NCBI RefSeq assembly: GCF_009299835.1 | Contig: NZ_VKCZ01000014.1 | Location: 806,001-870,000 of the forward strand | Direction of reading: 5' to 3' | From: Microlunatus speluncae | Lineage (GTDB): Bacteria; Actinomycetota; Actinomycetes; Propionibacteriales; Propionibacteriaceae | Length of the DNA: 64,000 nucleotides | Part shown: piece after piece, positions 26,517 to 33,986 of the stretch | How positions within the stretch are numbered: position 1 is the first letter of the stretch | Layout of the letters: every line of letters starts with the position of its first letter | The notes under the pieces: model-generated | Told to the model about the DNA's origin: nothing | Database searches by the model: none | Seen by the model: only the letters and a program-made list of their open reading frames with translations | Position numbers and translations under genes: made by a program

Positions 26517-27491
26517 ATGGAAGCCGGTGGATGGCCCGAGGCGACTGAAGAGGATGATGGTGTCGTGAAACTCCTCGACTCCGCCCACAATGATCTCCAG
26601 GTCTCCAACGTCGTCCTTGGCCTGATGCGGATCTCCGCTCTCGATGATGATCAGATCCGCGAGTTGGTCGCGACCGCTCAAGAGGTCGGCATCAACGTGC
26701 TCGATCACGCCGACATCTACGGCGGCGACCACGGCTGCGAGCGGCGCTTCGGTGATGCAGTCCGACCGACCGGCGCCGACCGCGAGGCCATGATCATCCA
26801 GTCCAAGGTCGGCATCCGCTCCGGCTATTTCGACTTCTCGGCCGAGCACATCGCCGAATCGGTGGACGCCTCGCTGCAGGCGTTGCGCACCGACTACCTC
26901 GACATCCTGCTGCTGCACCGGCCGGACACGCTGGTCGAGCCGGATGAGGTCGCGGCCGCGTTCGACCGGCTGCATGCCGACGGCAAGGTGCGGCACTTCG
27001 GCGTCTCCAACCACACGCCCGGCCAGATCGAGTTGCTGAAGCGGTCGGTGAACCAGCCGCTGGCGTACAACCAGGTCCAGCTAAGCATCACCCACGCTCC
27101 CCTGTTCGCCGCCGGGATCGCGGCCAACATGGCCGGCCTGGACCAGTCGATCGACCGGGACAACGGGCTGCTCGACTACTGCCGGCTGAACGGGATCACG
27201 TTGCAGGCCTGGTCGCCGTTCCAGAAGGGCTTCTTCGACGGCGTCTTCCTCGGCGACCGGGAGAACTACGCGGAGCTCAACGACGCGATCGACGAGTTGG
27301 CGCAGAAGTACGACGTCACGCCGACCGGGATCGCGGTCGCCTGGATCACCCGACACCCGGCCGGCATCCAGGTCGTGCTCGGCACCACCAAGCCGGAGCG
27401 GGTGCGCGAGTCGGCCGCCGGCTCCGAGATCCCGCTGACCCGGCAGGAGTGGTACCGGCTGTTCACCGCCGCCGGCTACCGCGTGCCCTGA
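26517..27491 (+). CDS. aldo/keto reductase (YdhF-like)
   Basis: 324 aa. Catalytic tetrad visible: Asp and Tyr in DHADIYGG, Lys in IIQSKVG, His in LLLHRPD. NADPH-binding end: VLGTTKPERVRES. The ATG at 26517 has AGGA 7 nt upstream, but the first 16 residues are acidic and not family-like; a GTG at 26565 (VKLLDSAHN) is a serious alternative. Last gene of the ABC operon (31-nt gap). Some AKRs oxidise L-fucose, so sugar oxidation after fucosidase action is possible; this is inference, and YdhF-like enzymes have broad specificity. Confidence 0.84.
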   Translation: MEAGGWPEATEEDDGVVKLLDSAHNDLQVSNVVLGLMRISALDDDQIRELVATAQEVGINVLDHADIYGGDHGCERRFGDAVRPTGADREAMIIQSKVGIRSGYFDFSAEHIAESVDASLQALRTDYLDILLLHRPDTLVEPDEVAAAFDRLHADGKVRHFGVSNHTPGQIELLKRSVNQPLAYNQVQLSITHAPLFAAGIAANMAGLDQSIDRDNGLLDYCRLNGITLQAWSPFQKGFFDGVFLGDRENYAELNDAIDELAQKYDVTPTGIAVAWITRHPAGIQVVLGTTKPERVRESAAGSEIPLTRQEWYRLFTAAGYRVP

Positions 27492-27503
27492 TCCGGCTCA
27501 TGA

Positions 27504-27923
27504 TCACGAGGGGGCGCCGAGTGCTTGCCGGATCCGCTCGGCGTACTCCGCCGCCTCGCCGTCGGCGTACTTGGTCCGCGGCCAGAAGAAGCCGCGCAGC
27601 CCGTCACCCTTGGTCCGGGGCACCACGTGCAGGTGCACGTGCGGGATCGACTGGCTGATCACGTTGTTCATGGCGACGAAGCTGCCCTGGGCCTCGACCG
27701 CCGTCGAGAGGGCCGCCGCCACCCGCTGGGCCAGGGTGAGCAGCGGTTCCATCAGTCCGGTCGGCAACTCCAGCAGCGTGTCCACGTGCTCGGTCGGGGA
27801 GATCAGCACGTGCCCCTTGAACACCGGCCGGTGATCCAGGAATGCCACCAGCTGATCGGTCCGGGCCACCTCGGCCGCGGGCAGGTCGCCGCGAACGATC
27901 TGACAGATCACGTCATCACTCAC
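27504..27923 (-). CDS. HIT-family nucleotide hydrolase
   Basis: 139 aa. The histidine triad HVHLHVVPR lies near residue 95, with FKGHVLISP before it. HIT proteins hydrolyse nucleotide phosphoramidates or dinucleotide polyphosphates in the cytoplasm. The C-terminal GFFWPRTKYADGEAAEYAERIR is typical of one actinobacterial subgroup. GTG start with TAGGAT 7 nt upstream, so leaderless. The 3' end faces the aldo/keto reductase with a 12-bp gap. It lies just downstream of the DUF4118 gene (15-nt gap) but has its own promoter. Confidence 0.9.
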   Translation of the reverse strand: MSDDVICQIVRGDLPAAEVARTDQLVAFLDHRPVFKGHVLISPTEHVDTLLELPTGLMEPLLTLAQRVAAALSTAVEAQGSFVAMNNVISQSIPHVHLHVVPRTKGDGLRGFFWPRTKYADGEAAEYAERIRQALGAPS

Positions 27924-27930
27924 GCCCGCG

Positions 27931-27936
27931 ATCCTA
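27931..27936 (-). promoter_or_regulatory. -10 box of the HIT gene (leaderless)
   Basis: TAGGAT on the minus strand, 7 nt before the GTG at 27923. Confidence 0.5.
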
Positions 27937-27938
27937 GA

Positions 27939-28694
27939 TCAGGAAGCGGTGGCCGCCAGACCGGCGGCGGCCTGGTCGGCCAGGGTGACCGCGACCTGCC
28001 GTTGCTCCAGGGTGGGTCGGCTGACCCGGGTGGCGGCCGTGATCATGAAGCGACCCTGCCGGATGCCGGCCCGCTCGACCGGGAGCTCGATCAGGTCGTC
28101 GGTCGGCAGTCCGTAACGATCGACGTCGACGGTCCGGCCGGCGACGGTGACCGATCCGTCCTGCTGCAGTCGCGGCCGATCATGATCACGAGAACTGCTG
28201 CCGGGTTCGAAGACGCAGCGGTCCACTTCCAGCACCACGCCGATCTGCTCGGCGATCCCGGCGACCAGGGCCTCGGGTTCGGACCGGCCCGAGACGGCCG
28301 TCCGCGCGGCGGTGATCACGCCGGCCAGGTAGCCCTCGCGTCGGCTGGCGCGGGCCTGATGCCGACGGCCCCAGAGGGCGACCTCGGTGACGGCGAGGCC
28401 GACCAGGGTGAGCAGCACCGCGGTCTCGATGTCGTTCTGATCATTGATCGTGAACGTCAGGTACGGCTCGGTCAGGAAGAAGTCGAACCACACCGTCGCC
28501 GACAGGGCCGCCACGATGCCGGCCAGCCGGCGGCCGGTGGCCGCGACCCCGACGACGACCAGGACCAGCACCAGCGCGGCGTTGGCGTTGTCGACCTGGT
28601 CGCGGACCAGGCTCAGCAGCCAGCCGATCATGATCGGCGCGACCAGGGCCGCCGTGATGATCACCGAGGTCCGTTGCAGCAAGCTCCGCACCAC
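27939..28694 (-). CDS. KdpD-type four-helix membrane protein without kinase (DUF4118)
   Basis: 251 aa. Residues about 10-115 carry four membrane helices with the KdpD-like segment WFDFFLTEPYLTFTINDQND, as in the membrane domain of KdpD. A soluble GAF-like part (about 125-251) follows: VAGIAEQIGVVLEVDRCVFEP. The universal-stress, histidine-kinase and ATPase domains of KdpD are absent. GTG at 28694 has GGGAG about 8 nt upstream; the frame is open earlier without homology. The TTGAC repeats 39-65 bp upstream match those before kdpF. A K+ or turgor-related sensing role is inferred. Confidence 0.72.
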   Translation of the reverse strand: MVRSLLQRTSVIITAALVAPIMIGWLLSLVRDQVDNANAALVLVLVVVGVAATGRRLAGIVAALSATVWFDFFLTEPYLTFTINDQNDIETAVLLTLVGLAVTEVALWGRRHQARASRREGYLAGVITAARTAVSGRSEPEALVAGIAEQIGVVLEVDRCVFEPGSSSRDHDRPRLQQDGSVTVAGRTVDVDRYGLPTDDLIELPVERAGIRQGRFMITAATRVSRPTLEQRQVAVTLADQAAAGLAATAS

Positions 28695-28722
28695 ACCATC
28701 AAGCTCCCGTTCGGGCAGCGGG

Positions 28723-28759
28723 GTCAAGGTCCTTGACGCGATCTTGACTCGGTGTTGAC
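28723..28759. promoter_or_regulatory. TTGAC repeats, 11-bp period, candidate KdpE sites
   Basis: TTGAC begins at 28733, 28744 and 28755, exactly 11 bp apart. GTCAAGG-T-CCTTGAC (28723-28737) adds a perfect dyad. Two or three TTGAC copies with the same 11-bp step and orientation occur before kdpF. One-helical-turn spacing suits an OmpR-family dimer. The remainder of 28695-28957 shows nothing else recognisable. Confidence 0.5.
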
Positions 28760-28957
28760 GCAGCGGTGGTCCGCCCTCGCCGCGCGTCCCGATTTGCGCT
28801 GGTTCCGGGGGATTTCCGGCGCCACCTATGCTGGAGCCCACACACACCGTTCACGGACCCTGAACGCAGTGCTGGTCACAGCTTCCGGGATCTGGGATTG
28901 CCCGTGGCGGCGTATCGCCTCGATCAGCCTGGTGCCTGCCGACTTGAGCGAGGATTG

Positions 28958-30022
28958 ATGACGACAACGTTGACCCTGACCACGGATCCGGCTCCGGCCC
29001 GTCCGGGCAGCGGGCATGGAGCCCTGATCCGCGCCGTCCAGGAGGCCGGGCTGCTGAAACGCACCCGCGGCTTCTATCTGGGCGTGCTGGCGGTGCTGTT
29101 CGGCTGCACCGCCGTGGCGGTGACCGGCGGCGCCCTGCTCGGCTCGTCCTGGTTCCAGCTGTTGATCGCGGCCGGGCTCGGCGTGATCTTCACCCAGTTC
29201 GCGTTCTTCGCCCACGAAGCCGCCCACCGGCAGGTCTTCGCCTCGGCCCGCAAGAATGATCTTGCCGGGCTGCTGGTCGGCACCGGGATCGTCGGGATCA
29301 GCTACTCCTGGTGGCAGTCCAAACACAGCCGGCACCATGCCAATCCGAACAAGATCGGCAAGGACCCGGACATCGACATCGACCTCCTCTCCTTCGACGA
29401 AGAGCATGCCCGCGCCAAGCGCGGCATCTGGGCGGCGATCACCCGCCGACAGGGCTACCTGTTCTTTCCGTTGCTGCTGCTCACCGGACTCGGCCTGCAC
29501 GTCGATTCCGTTCGCAGCGCGTTCAGCCGGACCGGCCGGGCAACGACGCTGGAACGGATCCTGATCGTGCTCCGACTCACTCTCTTCCCGGCGGCCGTGA
29601 TCTTGCTGCTCGGCCCCGGCATGGGTGCAGCCTTCCTGGGCGTGCAGGTGGCCGTGTTCGGCTTCTACATGGGCATGTCCTTCGCACCCAACCACAAGGG
29701 GATGCCGATCATCTCGGCCAACAGCAAGCTCGACTTCGTGCACAAGCAGGTGCTCACCTCGCGCAACATCCGCGGCCGCGGCACCACCACCCTGATGGGC
29801 GGCCTGAACTTCCAGATCGAGCACCACCTGTTCCCGAGCATGCCTCGGCCGCACCTGCGCCGGGCGGCCGCCATCGTCCGGGAGCACTGCCAGGAGGTAC
29901 GGATCCCCTACCTCGAGACGACCCTGCCGGCGTCGTACGCGCGGATCGTCAGCTATCTCAATCGGGTCGGCCTGCACGCCCGGGATCCGTTCGACTGCCC
30001 GGCCGCCCGCGCCCTCGGCTGA
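28958..30022 (+). CDS. membrane fatty acid desaturase
   Basis: 354 aa acyl-lipid/acyl-CoA desaturase. The three His boxes are HEAAH (near residue 90), HSRHH (near 125) and IEHHLFP (near 285), which hold the di-iron centre. Four membrane helices are visible in pairs. It adds a double bond to membrane fatty acids; positional specificity is not readable. The ATG at 28958 follows GCGAGGATTG; the open frame upstream is non-homologous. Converges on kdpE with a 20-bp gap and diverges from the DUF4118 gene. Confidence 0.88.
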   Translation: MTTTLTLTTDPAPARPGSGHGALIRAVQEAGLLKRTRGFYLGVLAVLFGCTAVAVTGGALLGSSWFQLLIAAGLGVIFTQFAFFAHEAAHRQVFASARKNDLAGLLVGTGIVGISYSWWQSKHSRHHANPNKIGKDPDIDIDLLSFDEEHARAKRGIWAAITRRQGYLFFPLLLLTGLGLHVDSVRSAFSRTGRATTLERILIVLRLTLFPAAVILLLGPGMGAAFLGVQVAVFGFYMGMSFAPNHKGMPIISANSKLDFVHKQVLTSRNIRGRGTTTLMGGLNFQIEHHLFPSMPRPHLRRAAAIVREHCQEVRIPYLETTLPASYARIVSYLNRVGLHARDPFDCPAARALG

Positions 30023-30042
30023 CCCGCCCGCGGCCACCGGGG

Positions 30043-30723
30043 TCAGGGAACGAAGCGGTAGCCGACCCCGGGCTCGGTCCGGAAGTGCCGGGGCCGGCTC
30101 GGCTCGGGCTCCAGCTTGCGGCGCAGCTGGGCGAAGTAGACCCGCAGATAGTTGGTCTCCCGGTGGTACGCCGGCCCCCAGACCTCCTGCAGCAACTCGG
30201 ACTGGCGGACCAGCCGGCCGGGCCGCTTGGCCAGGGCGGCGACCAGCCGCCACTCGGTCGGCGTCAGGTGCACCGGCTCACCGTCCTTGCTGGCCACCTG
30301 CTCGGCCAGGTCCAGCCGCAGCGTGTCGGTGGTGATCACCGACTGATCACCGACCCACTGGTCCGGGCCACGGCGGAGGGCGGCGCGGATCCGGGCCAGC
30401 AGCTCCTCCATCCCGAATGGCTTGGTGATGTAGTCGTCGGCGCCCAGGTCGAGCGCCTCGACCTTGTCGTCAGAACCGTGCCGGGCCGACAGCACCACCA
30501 CCGGCACCGAGCTGACCTCGCGCAACCGGGTCAGCACCGCGACCCCGTCAAGATCAGGAAGGCCGAGATCGAGCAGCACCAGATCCGGCGTGCGTTCCTT
30601 GATCACCTGCAGCGCCGACCGGCCGTCGCCCGCCGTCTCCACCTCGTAGTCGCGGGCCCGGAGATTGATCCGTAGGGTCCGCAGGATCGCCGGATCGTCG
30701 TCGACGGCAACGATGAACGTCAT
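30043..30723 (-). CDS. kdpE: response regulator KdpE
   Basis: 226 aa OmpR-family regulator: receiver domain with VDDD and phosphoacceptor Asp52 (LLDLGLPDLDG), Lys in YITKPF, then a winged-helix domain (LTPTEWRLVAALAKRPGRLVRQ; YFAQLRRKLE). Phosphorylated by KdpD, it activates kdpFABC at low K+ or high osmolarity. The start overlaps the kdpD stop by 4 bp, last gene of kdpFABCDE. Its likely binding sites are the TTGAC repeats before kdpF and before the DUF4118 gene. Confidence 0.95.
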   Translation of the reverse strand: MTFIVAVDDDPAILRTLRINLRARDYEVETAGDGRSALQVIKERTPDLVLLDLGLPDLDGVAVLTRLREVSSVPVVVLSARHGSDDKVEALDLGADDYITKPFGMEELLARIRAALRRGPDQWVGDQSVITTDTLRLDLAEQVASKDGEPVHLTPTEWRLVAALAKRPGRLVRQSELLQEVWGPAYHRETNYLRVYFAQLRRKLEPEPSRPRHFRTEPGVGYRFVP

Positions 30724-33296
30724 GATTCCTCCGTTCCGGCCCGGGCAACTTCGGCACGGGCAACCTCGACCCGGGCAGCCTCGGCCGCCGGGAGGTCGAC
30801 CACCATGGTCAGCCCGCCGCCCGGCGTGTCCTCCGCGGACAGCTCGCCATGCATCACCTCGGTCAACCCGCGGGCCACGGCCAGGCCCAGGCCGATCCCG
30901 TCACCGCGGGGCACGTCCCCCAATCGCTGGAACGGCGCGAACAGGGTCTCCTTGCCCTCCCCCGGCACACCGGGACCATGATCGACAACGCGGAGCGAGA
31001 CCCAGTCCCGGCCCGACTCGTCGTGGAACGGTGCGGCGGTGACGTCGATCGCCACCTCCGCCGGGGTGTAGCGCAACGCGTTCTCGATGATGTTGGCCAG
31101 CACCCGGTCCAACAGTCCGGCATCGGCCAGGGCCAGCGGAAGATCATCGCTGATCAGGGCCTTGACCCGGTCGCTGCCGGCGATCGGTCGGATCGCCTGG
31201 TCGACTGCGGCGCCGAGGTCGATCTCGGCCAGCAGCGGCGTGACCGTACCCATCTGCAGCCGGCTCATGTCCAGCAGGTTGCCGACCAACGCGTCCAGCC
31301 GGTCGGCCGACTCCTCGATCGTGGCCAGCAACTCCGCCTCGTCCTCCGGCGACCAGACGATGGTGCCGCCGCGCAGGCTGCTGATCGAGGCCTTGATCGC
31401 CGCCAACGGGCTGCGCAGATCGTGCGACACCGCCGCGAGCAGCGCGGTGCGGGTGCGGTTGCCCTCCACCAGTTGCGCCCGTTGCCGGGAGTCCGCCGCC
31501 GCCCGTTGCCGCTCCCTGATCACCGCGAAGTGAGCCGCGTACGCCGTGAGCAGCGGCCGGTCGCTCGCCTCCAGCGTGCGCCCCGCCATCGCCAGCTCCA
31601 CCTCGTCGTCGATCCGGATCGAGACGTCGGCCCGGTCCAGTGTCTCCGGTCCCTGGCCGCAGCGGGCGACGATCCGGTCGGCGTCGGTCGCACCGTCGTG
31701 CCGGATCAGGGACGCGCCGTTCATCCCGAACACCTCGCACGCCTGCAGCAGCAGTTGATCTTGGTCACCGCCGGTGTGCAGCAGCCTGTGCGACAGGACG
31801 GCCAGCGCGTTCGCCTCCGATCTCGCCCGGGTGGCCTCCTCGGTGCGGCGGCCGGCCAGGTCGACGACCGAGGCGACGGCGATCCCGGTGATCAGGAACA
31901 CCAGCAGCGCCAGCGCGTTCTCCGGATCCGCGATCGTCAGCGTCATGGTCGGCGGGACGAAGAACAGGTTCAATGCGACGCCGCTGATCAGCGAGCCGAC
32001 GACGGCCGGCCAGAGCCCGCCGACCAGGGCCGTCGCGACGACCAGCGCCATCATCAACATCGACTCGGTCGGCAGCCCGTGCAGGCTCGGCGTGACGTAC
32101 AGCGCGGTGGTGAGCAGCACCGAGCCGATCGTGGCCATCAGGTAGCCGGTGATCACCCGGCGCCGGCCGAGGTTGGTCCGCCGCCGGTGCAGCAGCGATC
32201 GGCCGCGGGCATAGTCGTGGCTGACCACGTGCACGTCGATGTCGCCGGACTCGGCGATCACCATCTCGCCGATCCCCGGCTGCAGCGCCGTGGCCAGGCG
32301 GCTCCGGCGACTGGCGCCGACCAGGATCTGGCTCGCGTTGACCCCGCGGGCGAACGCCAGCAGGCCGCCGGCGGTGTCGGCGGAGACCACGGCGTGGAAT
32401 GTGCCGGACATCTCGGTCGTCTTTCGCCGCAGCCGTTCCAGCTGTTCGGCGGACACGCCCTTCAGTCCGTCGCTGCGGCTGACGTAGACCGCCATCCATT
32501 CGGCACCGGCGGTCCGGGACGCGATCCGGGCGGCGCGGCGCATCAGCGCCGTCGACTCCTCCCCGCCGGAGATGGCGACCACGATGCGTTCCCGGGTGGT
32601 CCAGGTGGACTCGATGCCGTGCGCCTCGCGATAGCGCTCCAGCCCCTCGTCCACCCGGTCGGCCAGCCAGAGCAACGCCAGCTCGCGCAGGGCGGCGAGA
32701 TTGCCCTCCCGGAAGTACCGGGACAGGGCGGTGTCGATCTTCTCCGCCGGATAGATGTTGCCGTGGGCCATCCGCCGGCGCAGCGCCTGCGGGCTCATGT
32801 CGACCAACTCGACCGCGTCGGCCGCCCGGACGATCGCGTCCGGCACGGTCTCCTGCTGCCGGACGCCGGTGATCGACTCCACCACGTCGTTCAGCGATTC
32901 CAGATGCTGCACGTTGAGCGTGGTGATCACGTCGATGCCGTGATCAAGCAGCGTCTCGATGTCCTGCCAGCGCTTCTCGTGCCCGGACGGATCGTCCGGG
33001 TCCTCGATGTTGGTGTGGGCCAGCTCGTCGATCAGCGCCACCCCCGGCGCCCGGCGCAGCACGCCCGCCAGGTCGAGCTCGCTCGCCTCGATCCCGCGGT
33101 AGCTGATCAGCTTGCGCGGCACCACCTCGAGATCACCGATCTCGGCGTCGGTACGTTCCCGGCCGTGGGTCTCGACCAGGCCGATGACGACATCGGTGCC
33201 CCGGTCCCGACGACGCCGGCCCTCGTTGAGCATCGCGAACGTCTTGCCCACACCCGGCGCCGCGCCGAGGTAAACCCGAAGCCGTCCACGGTCCAT
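30720..33296 (-). CDS. kdpD: sensor histidine kinase KdpD
   Basis: 858 aa with all KdpD domains in order. N-terminal KdpD domain with Walker A GAAPGVGKT (residues 11-19) and DELAHTN; a universal-stress-like domain (VVAISGGEES to about 370); four membrane helices (about 390-490, LNLFFVPPTMTLTIADPEN); GAF-like region; HisKA with the phospho-His in AAVSHDLRSPLAAIK; HATPase (NIIENALRYT, GDGIGLGLA). It senses K+ or turgor and phosphorylates KdpE. The ATG at 33296 has GGAG about 10 nt upstream. The C-terminus ends in a short EVARA repeat. A 40-nt gap separates it from kdpC. Confidence 0.95.
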   Translation of the reverse strand: MDRGRLRVYLGAAPGVGKTFAMLNEGRRRRDRGTDVVIGLVETHGRERTDAEIGDLEVVPRKLISYRGIEASELDLAGVLRRAPGVALIDELAHTNIEDPDDPSGHEKRWQDIETLLDHGIDVITTLNVQHLESLNDVVESITGVRQQETVPDAIVRAADAVELVDMSPQALRRRMAHGNIYPAEKIDTALSRYFREGNLAALRELALLWLADRVDEGLERYREAHGIESTWTTRERIVVAISGGEESTALMRRAARIASRTAGAEWMAVYVSRSDGLKGVSAEQLERLRRKTTEMSGTFHAVVSADTAGGLLAFARGVNASQILVGASRRSRLATALQPGIGEMVIAESGDIDVHVVSHDYARGRSLLHRRRTNLGRRRVITGYLMATIGSVLLTTALYVTPSLHGLPTESMLMMALVVATALVGGLWPAVVGSLISGVALNLFFVPPTMTLTIADPENALALLVFLITGIAVASVVDLAGRRTEEATRARSEANALAVLSHRLLHTGGDQDQLLLQACEVFGMNGASLIRHDGATDADRIVARCGQGPETLDRADVSIRIDDEVELAMAGRTLEASDRPLLTAYAAHFAVIRERQRAAADSRQRAQLVEGNRTRTALLAAVSHDLRSPLAAIKASISSLRGGTIVWSPEDEAELLATIEESADRLDALVGNLLDMSRLQMGTVTPLLAEIDLGAAVDQAIRPIAGSDRVKALISDDLPLALADAGLLDRVLANIIENALRYTPAEVAIDVTAAPFHDESGRDWVSLRVVDHGPGVPGEGKETLFAPFQRLGDVPRGDGIGLGLAVARGLTEVMHGELSAEDTPGGGLTMVVDLPAAEAARVEVARAEVARAGTEES

Positions 33297-33336
33297 GGCC
33301 CCAGTCTCCCCCACGCGGCGGCGCCGGCCACGCAAC

Positions 33337-33984
33337 TCATCCCCCGTTCCGCAGCGCCAGGTTGAGCTTCACGACGTTGACCCCCGGCTCGCCGAGAAAG
33401 CCGAGGATCCGGCCCTGGGTGTGCTCCGCGACCAGTCGTTGGACGTCGGCGACCGGGAGATTGCGCTCCCGGGCCACCCGGGCCACCTGGATCTCGGCGT
33501 AGGCGGGTGAGATGTACGGCTCCAGTCCCGACCCGCTGGCCGTCAGGGCGTCCGGCGGCACCGCGGACTCGGGGACGCCGTTGGACTTGGCCACCTCGGC
33601 CCGCCGTTCGGCGATCGCGGCGAGCAGGTCCTCGTCGTTCGGGCCGGCGTTGGATCCGGCGCTGGCCAGGGCGTCGTAGTCGTTGGCCGAGGGTCGCGGC
33701 TGGAACCAGCCCTCGCCCTCGAAGGTCTGCCCGATCAGGGCGGAGCCGACGACCTGGCCGTTGCTCTCGAGCAGCGAGCCGTTTGCCTGGTTCGGCATGG
33801 CGAAGCCGATCAGCCAGATGGCCACCGGATACGCGATGCCGAGGATGATCGTCAGCACCACGACGGCGCGCAGGCCGGTCCAGAGCTGCCGGACGAAGTT
33901 GGGGAAGGAAGTCCCTCCGGTCCGTTCGCGGAGCGTGCGGGGGATCCGAAGGGGGTCGTCCCCCTTGGCCTGAAGACTTGTCAT
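33337..33984 (-). CDS. kdpC: K+-transporting ATPase subunit KdpC
   Basis: 215 aa. A cytoplasmic N-terminus of about 35 residues is followed by one membrane helix (LRAVVVLTIILGIAYPVAIWL) and a periplasmic-side domain with the family motifs GSALIGQ, WFQPRPSA, SGSGLEPYISPAYA and the C-terminal VNVVKLNLAL. KdpC stabilises the KdpA-KdpB complex. The N-terminal extension is longer than in E. coli (190 aa). ATG start; 2-nt gap to kdpB. Confidence 0.94.
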   Translation of the reverse strand: MTSLQAKGDDPLRIPRTLRERTGGTSFPNFVRQLWTGLRAVVVLTIILGIAYPVAIWLIGFAMPNQANGSLLESNGQVVGSALIGQTFEGEGWFQPRPSANDYDALASAGSNAGPNDEDLLAAIAERRAEVAKSNGVPESAVPPDALTASGSGLEPYISPAYAEIQVARVARERNLPVADVQRLVAEHTQGRILGFLGEPGVNVVKLNLALRNGG

Positions 33985-33986
33985 GA

